Assembly: GCA_035578175.1 (NCBI GenBank)
Contig: JAQMRL010000003.1
Span: 97,447,969-97,511,968, forward strand
Source of the DNA: Catonia carolina
Lineage: Eukaryota > Arthropoda > Insecta > Hemiptera > Achilidae
DNA: 64,000 nt
Direction of reading: 5' to 3'
Within the stretch, counting starts at the first letter, position 1; each line of letters opens with the position of its first letter. Positions 44,660 through 56,418 of this stretch are shown here, one piece after another. The notes below the pieces were generated by a model. That model saw only the letters and a program-made list of their open reading frames with translations. It did no database searches and was not told the DNA's origin. A program made the translations under genes and the position numbers.

Positions 44660-45120
44660 TTGAGTCACTGGGTGCGCCCAGTACTAATACTAGGGGTTAC
44701 ATAGTGATAATAGTTCGGTTTAAAAATTCTTGAAGTGCCTTATACCCTTTTGAGAAGTCTCCTGGATATAGTAACTCACCAAAAAACCCTAATTTATCAG
44801 TGAAACAATTTCCAAATGTACGACAACTTTAAAAACCATGGAGTTAATACGTTAACGGGTCAACACCAATAATGCCTTCATTTCTTAAATATTCTTTAAT
44901 ATTATTAAAACTGAATTTATATTTTGACCATCTAAACTGAAACTGTAGTTATTCTAGGAAAAACGTCAATGGAAGATTTTATCCGCACCATGCCAAGAAG
45001 AAAATGATAAAATCTAGAGGTTGTGCAAGTGTACGCTGTACACTTGCCGAGCCGAAATACTTTATTTTCATAAAGAAACCCCATGATTTAAAAAAGGTCA
45101 TTAACGCAGGTAAGGATTGT
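44660..45120 (+). pseudogene. Possible THAP-type exon in a dispersed repeat
   Basis: From about 44989 the text MPRRKMIKSRGCASVRCTLA then EPKYFIFIKKPHDLKKVINA ends at CAG|GTAAGG, a good splice donor (45108). C-x4-C followed about 13 residues later by F-x-F-x-K-x-P-x-D-L resembles the start of a THAP zinc finger as in P-element-like transposases. The later tryptophan, Cys and His are not visible before the donor. Sequence 44920-45030 recurs at 10912-11022. An inverted repeat ACTGGG..CCCAGT lies at 44667-44682. Only a suggestion. Confidence 0.3.
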
Positions 45121-45217
45121 TTTTTTTTAATTAAAATCTTACATTTATTCCTCTTTTATCTTCAAATATTATTAATTGCTTCTTAAATTTGTGTCAACGA
45201 TCTACTAGCACTACAAC

Positions 45218-45609
45218 TTGTTGTTGTTTAGGTCATCACCCGAAAGGCTGGTTTTAACCTCTAGAGGCTTTACGAGGTAAAACAAGGAGGAGGGTGGTTT
45301 ACCATTGCATTACTCACTGAGTAAAAAAGTATGCTTATCAGCATGCTAGGCCTCTGAAAAGCATTTACTTTCCATCCTGCAAATGACACCTTCACTTCAT
45401 TCACCACAGGGTCTGGCTGTATAATGAAATTCATTGTTCTCAGAGAAGATAAATCTGACTAGTGTCTTTTACAACTCAACCTCTTTTTCTTAAATGCTTC
45501 AGCCATTAATTGACCATGTGATGTGAGAAACAGAACTATTTTTTATAGCCCTGGAAATAGCAGATCGAGTGAAAATAATTCAACACTCTACCTCCCTGTT
45601 ATAGGCATG
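45218..45609 (-). repeat. SINE-1, full length
   Basis: TSDs ACTACAAC at 45210-45217 and 45610-45617. Tail complement GTTGTTGTTTAGG; CTGCTAG-type subfamily (here AACTAGCAG altered to AAATAGCAG). Confidence 0.93.
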
Positions 45610-45617
45610 ACTACAAC

Positions 45618-46317
45618 GTATGAACATTATAAAAAGGGCGAAATAAGAGTATTAGATTAATTTTTAAATTCATAGTTAGTGGGTGTAATTAGTGAAACAT
45701 TCAACATTAAGCCCTTTTTTGTCCCAATAGACTTTTTACCATTTCATTGTTATACACGAGAAGAAAATCAGATTGACGACGGTGAGTGATCGTCATTAAG
45801 ATGGTCTCCGCCGGATGAGTTAGTTCTTCAGGTCGGTTAAAGTGGTTTATCAGTGTGGCCAGGTGAAACAATAGGCTTCCTATGGAAGGAAGGAAACGAG
45901 ATCTATTAAAGAAATATACTCTGTTACATAGCATGTGGTTCGCTTCATGTTCATTAAAGAATGGTGCACGCACGCACGCACACTTATAACCACGTACAAA
46001 TGCACACGAACATCGGTCTTACCGGTCTCTGCGGTGGTAACTACATCCACTCAATAACTGTAGATAACGAACATAATTTTCAGCGCTACACGAACTTTTC
46101 GCTTCGAAAGTTCTCGAGCAGAAAAAAATTGAGATAAAAATCATTTATATTTTCGGAGTAAATTTTTATTTTTTTCGGAATATAGGAACAAGGTTGTATA
46201 CCTAACTACATTACAAAATTACTGTATATACATTATTAAAACTCATTTAATCTACAAGCTTTTCTCTCTAGAAATTGGTGTAAATATTACAAAAGTTCTT
46301 ATTTTTATGGTTTTTAT
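45618..46317. other. Anonymous stretch with an unassigned open frame
   Basis: A minus-strand open frame at 45707-45973 codes 88 residues (MRAPFFNEHEANHM start, LLGQKRA end) with mixed composition, more protein-like than most noise frames here, but I recognise no domain. A (GCAC)n run lies at 45964-45980. Confidence 0.3.
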
Positions 46318-46330
46318 AACCGTCAATATA

Positions 46331-46731
46331 TGCCCATAACAGAGGCAGGTAGAGTGTTAAATTAATTGCACTCGATCTGTTCGTTCCAGGTTTTTTTTAC
46401 AAAAAAAATTCTGTTTCTTATCACATAGTCAGCCAATTATGTGACTGAATTATTTAAGAACAGAAGAGATAGCTGTGTAAAGGACACTAGTCAGAGTTGT
46501 CTCCTCTGAGAGTATTGAATTTCACTATGCAGCCAGACCCTGTGGTGAATGAAGTGAAAGTGTCATTTTCAGGGTGGAAAGTGGGTGCTTTTCGGAGAAC
46601 CTGCCATGCTGATAAGCATACTCTTTAACTCAGTGAGGCAGGCAATAGTAAACCATCTCACTCCTTGTTTTTACTCAGTAAAACCTCTAGAGGTTCAAAC
46701 AAGCCTTTCGGCTGCTGACCTAAACAACAAC
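46331..46731 (+). repeat. SINE-1, full length
   Basis: Perfect 13 bp TSDs AACCGTCAATATA at 46318-46330 and 46732-46744. The tail is AACAACAAC. Intermediate diagnostic bases (CTGTTCGTTCCAGG). Confidence 0.96.
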
Positions 46732-46754
46732 AACCGTCAATATAAGTACGAGGT

Positions 46755-46778
46755 ATATCTCGTATATATACGAGATAT
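46755..46778. repeat. Perfect 24 bp palindrome
   Basis: Arms ATATCTCGTATA and TATACGAGATAT without a loop, 11 bp past the SINE-1 TSD. Function unknown. Confidence 0.95.
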
Positions 46779-46789
46779 TTATATAACAT

Positions 46790-47489
46790 GATATATTTTT
46801 CGTTAAAAAATAGGATTAAGTTACAACGTATATAGAATAATTTTGATAATTTAGAAGTTCAGGATTGAAAAATGTTCATCAGTCGTTCATTAGACTCGTT
46901 ACTTATAATAACACAGTAAAAAAATGTTAGGTTTTATATTACACCTATATTAAATAATATCGTATAATCATTTTCCAATCAGGTTTTATGTACGAATTAC
47001 AAAATGATAAGTTGTTAAATTATTACAAAAATGATAAATATTTAAATTTCGACACTTTATAAACGAAAACAACATTGATAAGTGGGTTTTAAAAAAAACC
47101 CTAAACTAAACTCTGCATAAGGTTTTGAGACACGACTTAGATTATGTTGATGATGATTATTATGGCTGTAATAAATTAATGGGTTTACTAAATGAAGAAG
47201 GTTAATCCAATATTTTAACACGTTTCAATCTGTATATCTTCTAAGTTGTTGAGGAGGTTGATTACTAAAGGATTTTGATGTACTACGGCTAACTTTTTCG
47301 TGTTGTCTTACAAAGTTGGTTATTTTTTTCTTTTATAAATGGAAAGTTTAAATCATGCAAAATTTCATTGGTTCCCTTACGAAATTTTACACGAATAAAT
47401 CAGTCTCATGCATTTTGATTAAAATCGCTGTAAGCCTATTATTTTTGTATCTCTTATGTAGGTACTAATCTGATAAAAAAAACGAATTG
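46790..47489. other. Anonymous AT-rich stretch
   Basis: Nothing recognised. Confidence 0.45.
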
Positions 47490-47574
47490 ACTCCGTAGAG
47501 CTGTAGTAGCGTTCTAGACTGCAAAGCGAAACGTCCCGAATTCGATTATGTTTTGGGTCTGGAAATTTTGATCT
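47490..47574 (+). repeat. SINE-2 head fragment
   Basis: ACTCCGTAGAGCTGTAGTAG carries the A-box region and CCCGAATTCGATTATG the B box, followed by GGGTCTGGAAATTTTGATC as in the 23899 copy. It ends where the minus-strand R1-like LINE begins, so one insertion interrupts the other or they abut. Confidence 0.7.
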
Positions 47575-48225
47575 TTTTTTTAGTTTATATCAGAGGCGGT
47601 GAGAAACAAAAACTCATGTTCACTTCCTCACGATGGGGGAAGTAGTGTTGGACTCAATTGAGGCGTCCTTGTCCAGCCCCAAGGATATCGCAACCGCCTA
47701 CCAACCAAAAACCCGCCGCCTGGCCACTTGATCCGACATCAGCAAAGAACCCTCCACCTCTCTCGGAACTGTTTATATAATACTACAAGAGAAATGTCGG
47801 GTTAAAAAAATGACATACTGTCAGCGGGTCGTGGAAGGGAACCGTAGCCTAATATCTCTCTCGCTGCCACCGACCAACACTCACTCTCTCACTTACATTC
47901 ATCTCTTTCATCACCAGCTTAGGAAGTTAGTGTGCCTACCTACCTACCTTCTGAGATTGGGACAGGATTGATTCACTGTGGGAGAGGGTGACCCCGTGGA
48001 TCTCCAGATGTTTCTTCCTTCCGCAGTCTCCCAATCACCCTCTCGGCAAACTGAGCGACCAACTTCCAGCTATCCTCATCCCGCAACATTGCTGCCTCTA
48101 CTCTCTCTGGGCTCCACAGCGCAACCCCTATCTTCTCAGATGCCTCAATTCTGTCGAGGCCAAAAGAGGGACATCTTTCAAATGCGCAATGGACTCCTCT
48201 TCACTGTCGCATGGAAATCTTGATC
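47575..48225 (-). mobile_element. R1-like LINE 3' end (copy 2)
   Basis: On the minus strand from about 48207: GVHCAFERCPSFGLDRIEAS, EKIGVALWSPERVEAAMLRD, EDSWKLVAQFAERVIGRLRK, EE, with a stop at 47973-47975. The pattern H..F.CPxF...R and LLxDExSWxxVxxFAxxVxxxLxxxE is the C-terminal end of R1-type LINE ORF2 proteins. A conserved CxxCx upstream lies beyond the copy. A 400 bp UTR follows. One stop near 48216 opens the fragment. Confidence 0.8.
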
Positions 48226-51070
48226 TGTTAAAAACTAATGTTACTATTTCGTAAACATTTTAGTCGCTAATGTACAATGATGAGAGTTCAGATAATCAAA
48301 AATATAAAAGTAAGAAATATCATTATAATCATGTATGAAACTTCTTTGATAATTACAGAAAATTGAATGATGGCTGAACTCAAACCAAGATTATCAATTG
48401 TTGTAATTAATTACTGAACAAGTTTATTAAATTAAAATTCTCTAAAAATAAAAAAGCAGATAAATCACATTCAGTTATTTCTTCTCTAAGAATTAAAATA
48501 ATTACGCCCCAAAAATGGATTCCTGAGTATGAAAGATAGGTAATGAAATAAATTGCACACAACTGTAAAACTTTTCTTTGTTTTAAAAATGAAGTGATTG
48601 AATAAAGACTTTTAGAAAATAACTCAAAATATTCGTTTAAAAATTATTTTCCTGTAGTACATTTAGTGATGCTGCAAATTTAAAATGAAAGATAAAAATT
48701 TCGTACTTAACCAAAACAAAAGTGTAGAACAAGATTTGTAAGGGAACCTTTTATGGTTTTTTGAGCATTGATGGTCTGTATGCAAGTACAATTTTTCTCT
48801 GTTTTTATGGATTACTTATTTATTTACTTTCCATTTATTTACATCGTAGGACTACACTATGTGGGTCTACAATAAAAATAGATAAAAACATGTTATAAAG
48901 GATTACTAAATAAAAATAAACTACTCCAGTTTCTTCTTTGTAAATGTATTAAGTATTAAAAATATGCTTTGTTCGATGACATGAAGATGGCAGGATATTT
49001 TTTTGCATGAAGTTCCTTCCATAAAACAAAGTAATCCAATTTTTAAAACAAAAATATTTATAATTTATTGCGAAAATGTATTGCTTTTGTGTAGAAGAAT
49101 TTCTGGTTTCAGGCAGATAGATAATCGAAAAAGTTAGGAGATTTACAGCCTTCGGGAATGTTAGCGAAATTGGATTTGAAAACACAACCAGTAGCTTCTC
49201 TCTTTGATTCAACCCGATTACCTAACTCCAGTTGAGGTATATAGTAGGTTTAAAAAAAATTTTAGTTTTAAATTTGTGTTTAATAATAAATTAATTTCGA
49301 TAAATTTTATTTGTTCTGTCTTGAAATTCAGTTTAATCCAATATTTTATAAAACTGGGTCTGTTAACAGAAATCTTTTAGCAATGCTTGAGTCTTTCAGT
49401 ATGCCTATGATTCATTCTCGGAAAAATTTTATTTGGAATCAACCAAATCAGATATTATAAATAAATAAATAAATTATAAAACCACAGAAAAAAGGACAAA
49501 ATCGAAAAAAATTATCTTTGTTGCAAAAATATTCGCCTGTTTCCTCCAGTAAGTAAGATAATCTAGAGTTTGGAAGATTTTAGAATTTTAGTAAAAAATC
49601 ATCCGTATGTATAATTCAATTATATCTAAGAGTAATCAAATTGCTTAAATCAGTAAATTGTCAACAGTTAAGGAAGGTGTGTTGTTTTCAGATGTAGGTC
49701 TAATCCGGTTGCCTGATTATTTTGTTCATGTAGTTGTTCACAATACATAATATCGAAATAAAATTTATTGTGATTCTTGGCACTCATAAAATATAATAGG
49801 AAAGTTCATTAGAATTATTAAATTTTATTACAAGGAATTAAAAATATAAAAATTATAAAAGGATTTCTAAGAACTGGTTCGTTTTCTAATGTAATCGTAA
49901 AATGTAGGCTGGACGTTACGTAACGATAGATTTTTTTAACTTAATGTTTGGCTCTCAGGTGAGCCTAGTCAGTCAGTTCTTTTAAGTCGAAAGAGCTTTA
50001 AGTAACAACAGCTAGGCGAGGGACTTTGTTCGGTTACCAGCTGACAGTCATACTTAAAGCAATATTAAGCTCCGTGTTCAAATTCATTCAAAAAAATAAA
50101 ATCCAGCATTAACCAACGATCGAGTTGAGTGGTTATTTGAAAATAAAGGTAATTTCTGATAACAAAATAAAATCTAAAAGATTGATTGGGGTATTAAAAC
50201 TGTACTAACGGGTAATTAATTTCAGTAATTATTATACTTTCTCACTAAAATTGGTAGCGTAAACTTCTAAGTATATTTTGTGAAAATATTTTCTTTAATA
50301 ATTAATTTAGACTACAACTGTAATGATGAAGGTTATGTTAAAATGACACGATAGGCATGACTAGGGTGTGGCCCCATTGGTGCCTCCCCAAAAACTGCAA
50401 TTAAATATCTTCTGGATTTTGAATAAGCTTTATTTCATAAAATTAGGAAGTCTCTACTCAAAAATATTTTTATGCGTCTTGCGGGATTATCAGGTAGATG
50501 TAAGATGGAAAGTGAATGAACAAGTGGGTTATCGTGTTCTTGTGACTTGTGAAATAATTTGTTTATGTGAACGATGGAATTTTGGACGAGAGGTAGGCTA
50601 CTTTCAAATCTGTATGTAATGTCCTGTTTTGTTTTAGAAGATCACCCAGTAACAAGCGTCGCTGATGTTTTAAAAAGATCTCTTTTCCATCATCTGTTCA
50701 AATTTATTTATGTATTTTGTGGTACTGTGGATGACAATATTCGTACTTCTGGATTTGTATGATTAATCCATTTTAAATAAAAATTAGTGTTAAATTTTTT
50801 AATAGTTGTGTAAGTGTCTTTGATGATGTTTAAATGTATGACAGAATTTCGTACGTAGTATTGGGAGTACATGATTAATAATAGCCGTAATATTCAACCC
50901 ATAATAATAATAGATTTGACTCATTAAATTTTTTCTACTTCATCTTATTAATCATCGCCATCTCCAACATGGTCATCATCATCTTCAGCTTCAACAACTT
51001 CATGTTTCAAGATATTAATGGACAATTCAGAGTCAAGTCTTTTTATTTGAAACACACTACTAAGTGTGTT
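48226..51070. other. Long anonymous stretch
   Basis: The longest stretch without a recognised element (2.8 kb). Open frames at 50368-50619 and 50574-50762 (plus) and 48949-49212 (minus) have no domain I recognise. AT-rich throughout; text around 49900-50060 is slightly less so. Confidence 0.5.
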
Positions 51071-51085
51071 TTATATTTTCATTCT

Positions 51086-51474
51086 GTTATTGTATAGGTC
51101 ATCAGCTGAAAGACTGGTTTGAACCTCTAGAGACTTTACTAGGTAAAAAAGTGATGCGGTTTATCGAGCCTTCCTCACTGAGTGAAAAAGTATTCTTATC
51201 AGCATGCCGGGCCCTCCAAAAACCATTTAATTTCCACCCTGCAAATAACACCTGCACTTCAATCACCACATGGTCAACTGTGTTATAAAATCCGTTTCTC
51301 TCACAGGAGTTACTCTGTGACTAGTGTCTTTTACACCTCTACCTCTTCTGTTCTTAAATTCTTCAGTTATACAATTGGCTGACCATGTATTACGAAACAG
51401 AACCATTATTGTAGCCCTGGAACTAGCAGATCGAATGCAAATAATTGAAAACTCCACCTGCCTGCTATGGGAAA
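51086..51474 (-). repeat. SINE-1, full length
   Basis: TSDs ATTTTCATTCT at 51075-51085 and 51475-51485. Tail worn to GTTATTGTATAGG. CTGCTAG subfamily. Confidence 0.93.
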
Positions 51475-51539
51475 ATTTTCATTCTAAGAACGTTATGATT
51501 CTTGTCGTTATTATTTCGTCATATTTTATTAATGCCATT

Positions 51540-51885
51540 TCATAACTTTGGTGATGTTTGTATTATCACTTATCAACATTTTAGTTTTGTTATAATTTTT
51601 ATTAACATTTATATTTCTGCCTGTTTTTTTTTTTAAATTTTATACTAACGTGTTTTTTAATGTTATTTGATCATTTTCTCTTTTGAGTGACTTATTTTTC
51701 ATGTAATAAGTGATGTATTGGTATTAACTGATTTTTGTTTTTCTTTTTTTAGCAGTGCTATTATTGTTGTACCTACTGAAGTGTTATTTTTGTGCTATAT
51801 GTTTTTTGTAATTAGAGTAATCCTCCTCCAAGCACGGGCTTTGCTCTTTTGGAGGAGTAATAAATGAAATAAATAAATCAATTCA
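51540..51885 (+). mobile_element. Probable LINE 3' UTR and tail
   Basis: A T-rich 250 bp segment ends in the hairpin CCTCCAAGCACGGGCTTTGC then TCTTTTGGAGGAG (51828-51862), followed by TAATAAATGAAATAAATAAA. A stem-loop immediately before a short-repeat tail is the layout of LINE 3' ends. No coding text is attached. Confidence 0.5.
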
Positions 51886-52084
51886 GACTTTTATCATCTT
51901 TGCAGTTTTGTGTTAAAAAAAATAGATCATAGCTTCTTTGTTCATCCACATCGTCTGAATAAGGTAATCATTACAAATTAGTTTTTTTTGTTTTATATGC
52001 GAGTATGATCTACGGTATCCAATATTTCATTTCTATCAACCCAATTTAATTTTTATTTACTACTGTACAATTTTTTAAGCGCAA

Positions 52085-52730
52085 CTAGTAAATGAGATGA
52101 AATGAATGAGGAATGGCGGGAATGTGACGTGAATGTGAATCGATCAAGTGGCCGATTTCGGCGTGAAATGTTTCAAGGAATTTGGTGCCAATTTTTAATG
52201 ATAATGATTTATAAACTATGATGGATGATTTTTTTTGAGATGGTTTTCTTTTTTTGAAATGAAACAGGCATGACAAGTTAAATTGAAATGTTTTTTTTTT
52301 AATTTTTATGGTGGTCGGAGAAGATCCCTATTCCACCTTCGTATCAGTCGTCTGTTAACAGGGAGATCGTTAGTTGAAAGAGATTGTACAGTTCGATTTA
52401 TTTGGTCAATTGCCTTTGTGTGTAATGAGTTGTATGTTGCGTTGGCAATGTCTCGAACCGTTGGTATTTTCAGGTCTTTGTGAAGGATATGATTAGTTAC
52501 GTAAAAAGGTGCGTTTGTTATTGCTCTAAGTGCTTTTTACTGGTGTCTTTGAAGAATATTCAGTGTTGTTTGACAAGCTCCAAAAATTGGTCCCCCATAT
52601 AACCAAATTGGCCGTACTAGTGATTTATAGAGGATGACTTTTATCCAATATTTAAGCGTATATTCTTTTGTTTTGCCACTGTATTTTTCAGTTGAGTCTG
52701 TCTAATATAATCTCTTATGTGATAAGTGTA
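52085..52730 (-). mobile_element. Jockey-like LINE 3' end (copy, minus)
   Basis: Minus-strand text: TLNILQRHQ-type, KALRAITNAPFYVTNHI, LHKDLKIPTV (approximate, over frameshifts, 52640-52440), then LSTNDLPVNRRLIRR. The LRxITNAPxYVTNxxLHxDLxxP block is a jockey signature. The UTR at 52085-52290 matches 23395-23560. Confidence 0.85.
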
Positions 52731-54119
52731 CTAACGGAGGAGGCAGTCGATGTCTGAAACTTAAGTAGCATTTAGAGGAGTAGATAAGACAATCAATCGT
52801 TGCCTTGGTTTTAAGAATTATGAGAATTCATCAATATCATAGATAATACAAAACAAACATTTTCTATTTTCTGCTTTATAAATAAAACTTTAATTTGTAA
52901 CGTCTAACTTAACATCTAATATAAACTATATGTTATTTATTCTACCTGATACCAATATAGTATACTATTTACATAGAACGTCGTTTTTTATCATAACATA
53001 TTTTTTCTTCTGTTTTAATATCTACTGAATCCCCTGTTGTGAAGAGAAAACAAACATTATTGGTTATTTCTACTACGGGTTTAACTAGTTTAGTTCGCTT
53101 CCTTTTGCCTTTTAATCAACTATCATTAATTACAAGAACTATTTGTTGTTTGTTAACGGCTGCTGTGTTCGAATCTTTATACAGCTATATAAATATTAGC
53201 ACTGTACATCATTAATGTTACTCAAAACTAAACCTAACCTAACTTAACGTTATAATAATATCTAACCTAACCTTTTTTACTTTTTTTTATCTTGCAGGTT
53301 GATTAATGAAATATCTGTCAGTTGTATCTTGTATAAGATGTTAGAAAAATACAGACCTACTTCTTTCGTATCTTTATGTTAGTAATAATAATAAAAAATA
53401 AAATAAAACTATCTCTAAAATCTTGTTTTATTATATTACGCCTAACCAATATAAAATGAATTGTTATTGCGATATTTTATGAAAGCTATAGCAATGACAT
53501 GATATGCTCACCATATAGGTACACACAATCATTTTAATAATAACCTTAAATATGTTTTATCAAGATATGAAACATCCAATTTAATAACTTTACAGGTTAA
53601 GTTCTATTAGTCGTTTGCTGAAGACTTAAGAGATGAAGATTGTTCATGGTATTTTATTAACTACTATCTTTGTAATATCAATAGACGGTGACCATTGACA
53701 AACTGCAATATAAATAATAAATGAGTAGTAGTCTAGTAGTTTTTCGTGCAATTTTTCAGGTTTTTTTCCCATTCCCTCAAAAACGGTTTCTACAACTTTG
53801 ATTAAGATCGCCTCATTTACAACATTTATATGTTCTACAAGATGCGGTAAACGGCGAAACTGAGGAAATTCGTGAGGAGGCTGTGCTTTCGCGGTAAAAA
53901 AAGATTTTTTGAAGATTTTGGACGTAATTAACATTTTAGAGCAAAAGCATAGTCTAATAATAAATGTTAAAAAATAAACCTTTCCAATTTAATTTATAAA
54001 CTTTTATTTCAAGCATTTTTTCTACAGAGCTTAATTTAGCGTCAATCAGTGATTTTCTACGTTTTCCCATTGAAATCGGTTTTCAAAATGAGATTTTTTT
54101 TTTGGTAAAATAACATGGC
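52731..54119. other. Anonymous stretch with an unassigned open frame
   Basis: A minus-strand open frame at 53644-53934 codes 96 residues (MLITSKIFKKSFFTAK start; HLVEHINVVNEAILIKVVET inside) with a protein-like composition but no family I recognise. The rest is AT-rich. Confidence 0.3.
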
Positions 54120-54131
54120 TAAATAGTTTTT

Positions 54132-54523
54132 GTGCCCATAACGACAGGTGGAATGACAAATTATTTACACTCAATCTGTTCGTTGCAGGGCTAAAATAAA
54201 TAGTTCTGTTTCTTATCACATGGTCAGCCAATTAAATTAATGAATCATTTAAGAACAGAAGAGGTAGATGTGTAAACGACACTAATCAGAGTTATCTCCT
54301 CTGAAAGTAATGAATTTCATTATACAGCCAGACCCTGTGGTGAATGAAGTTAATGTGTCATTTGCGAGTGAAAAAATATGTGCTTTTCAGAGGGCCTGGA
54401 ATGCTGATAAGCGTACTTTTCCATTCAGTGACAAAGGCAATTGTAAACCACCTCACGCCTCATTTTACTTAGTAAAACCTCTACACGTTCAAACCAATCT
54501 TTCGGCTGATGACCTAAATAAAC
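54132..54523 (+). repeat. SINE-1, full length, subfamily a, left arm of an inverted pair
   Basis: Starts GTGCCCATAACG and ends GATGACCTAAATAAAC. Imperfect TSD AAATAGTTTTT (54121-54131) and AAATAGTATTT. Open frame from 54310 retained. Confidence 0.93.
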
Positions 54524-54558
54524 AAATAGTATTTTTAATAAAACTAGGTCAAAGATAT

Positions 54559-55093
54559 GTTGTTTAGGTCATCAGCCGAAAGACTGGTGTGAACCTCTAC
54601 AGGCTTTACCAAGTAAAACGAGGAGTAAGGTGGTTTACCAATGCCGTCCTCACTAAGTGGAAAAGTAGTCTATGCTTATCTGCACGCCAGGCCCTTCGAA
54701 AAGCATCTACTTTCCACCGTGTAAATGACACCTTCACTTCATTCACCACAGGGTCTGGCTGTATAATGAAATTCATTGCTCTCAGAGTAGAATGTTATAA
54801 CTAGTGCCTTTACACCTCTACCTCTTCTGTTTTTAAATGCATCAGTTATTTATTTATTTATTTTTTTGATTTAACGTCCGACTTCTGCAATTACTGCTAA
54901 TGCAGACGGTGAAGAATGAAATGATTTTTTGTAACGTATGAAAATATGCCGTGCCTGAATCGTATTCTAACCCAAACTTCAGTTATATAGTTGGCTGAGC
55001 ATGTGATAAGAAACTGAATTATTTTTTGTAGCCCTGGAACTAACAGATCGAGTGCAAATAATTTAACACTCCACCAGCCTGTTATTGGCAACA
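54559..55093 (-). repeat. SINE-1 interrupted by a SINE-2 fragment, right arm of an inverted pair
   Basis: Short TSD AGATAT at 54553-54558 and 55094-55099. The family order is intact on either side of the 54850-54978 insertion. CTGCTAG-type bases (here CTGTTAGTTCCAGG). Confidence 0.93.
54850..54978 (-). repeat. SINE-2 fragment nested in SINE-1
   Basis: TSD TCAGTTAT at 54842-54849 and 54979-54986. On the minus strand it begins inside the B box (GGGTTAGAATACGATTCAGG), continues CACGGCATATTTTCATACG and CCGTCTGCATTAGCAGTAAT, and ends TAAATCAAAAAAATAAATAA. 5' truncated at 129 bp. Confidence 0.92.
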
Positions 55094-55099
55094 GAGATA

Positions 55100-55653
55100 T
55101 ATATTATCGTTCTGAATTTACAGTATTTGAATTTGGTGAAGGTAGGCCTACGAATAAAGTTTTTGAAAATTAAAAACTACAAAATGAAAGTTCAAACATT
55201 TTCTTATCTTTTATCATTATCTTAACAGTCAGATGTAAAATAAAAAAAGTTAATTCGTTTTGTGGGGGTTATTAGGCCTAATTTTACGTATAGGCCTACT
55301 GTTCGGGGCTTATCAAATCTGGTCCTTTTCACACTGGTAAGAGAACGTAAAGTGGGTGTATCACACTAGATTTTTTATGGTAAATGAACTCAAAGGCTCT
55401 AATTTTTTAAAATAGATTTTAGAGTGGTTCTTTCAGCATGCCATGATTGCCGCTAAAATATGCGTTGTGTGAGAGAACAATAAACACAAAAGTTGGAGAA
55501 TTAAAAATTTATTTTGGTCCTATTTACGTGCAGTTATAGCATAAAATACCTGTAATAATGAAACAACTGTTTTCAATACGGTTTTTTTTCAGAGAAACGT
55601 AAATTATAGATAAGATATGCGTTGAGTAAAACCACTAAAAATAACAATAGAAT
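55100..55653. other. Anonymous stretch
   Basis: Three TAGGCCTA palindromes lie in 160 bp (55143, 55273, 55291). Nothing else recognised. Confidence 0.45.
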
Positions 55654-55664
55654 TTTTAATTATC

Positions 55665-56046
55665 GTGTTTACGTAATCAGCCGAAAGGCTGGTTTGAACC
55701 TGTGGAGGTTTTACTAAGTAAAACGTGGAGTGAGGTGTTTTACCATTACCTTCCTCACTGAGTGGAAAAGTACGCTTATCAGCATGCCAGGCCCTCTGAA
55801 AAGCACATATTTTCCACTCTGCAAATGACACATTCACCACAAGGTCTGGCTGTATAATAAAATTCATTACTTTCAGAGGAAACTACTCTGATTAGTATCT
55901 TTTGCACCTCTACCTCTTCCGTTCTTAAATGATTCAGTCATTTAATTAGCTGACCATGTGATAAGAAACAGAACTATTTTTTTTAGCCCTGCAACGAACA
56001 GATTGAGTGTAATTAATTGGACACTCCACCAGTCTGTTATGGGCAG
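55665..56046 (-). repeat. SINE-1, full length, subfamily a
   Basis: Imperfect TSDs TTTTAATTATC (55654-55664) and TTTTAAATATC (56047-56057). About 12 bp missing around GAATGTGTC; otherwise complete, frame still open. Confidence 0.92.
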
Positions 56047-56057
56047 TTTTAAATATC

Positions 56058-56406
56058 CTTGATTCTAATTTATATAGGCTACATTTTGGCCTAAATTACA
56101 ATGTTAAGCGATTTTGAAGAAACATATTTTTTAAAAATTGCTCATTTTTGCTTTTGAAGAAACATTTATCAAAATCCTTTTTTGACGATCAAGTACGACC
56201 CAAATGGAACGTACAAATCAAATTTGAAATTTCTAGGTCATACGGTAATGGAGATTTCACGTTGAGAGAATGAGTCAGGGAGGGGATTCGGTTTTGTATA
56301 TGTAATGTCGCAATTTATAGATTCGATTATAAAACTTCTAATTTTTAAGAAAGATCAAAAGTTATTTTATAAACAATTTCAATTTACGCGTTTAGAGTAC
56401 CTAATT
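56058..56406. other. Anonymous stretch
   Basis: Contains TTTTGAAGAAACAT twice (56113 and 56154), a short direct repeat. Nothing else recognised. Confidence 0.4.
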
Positions 56407-56418
56407 GAACCTAAAATT

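Noticed and set aside
47978..48254. Two overlapping plus-strand frames of 81-88 codons
   Set aside because: They are shadows of the R1-like coding text, which reads on the minus strand.
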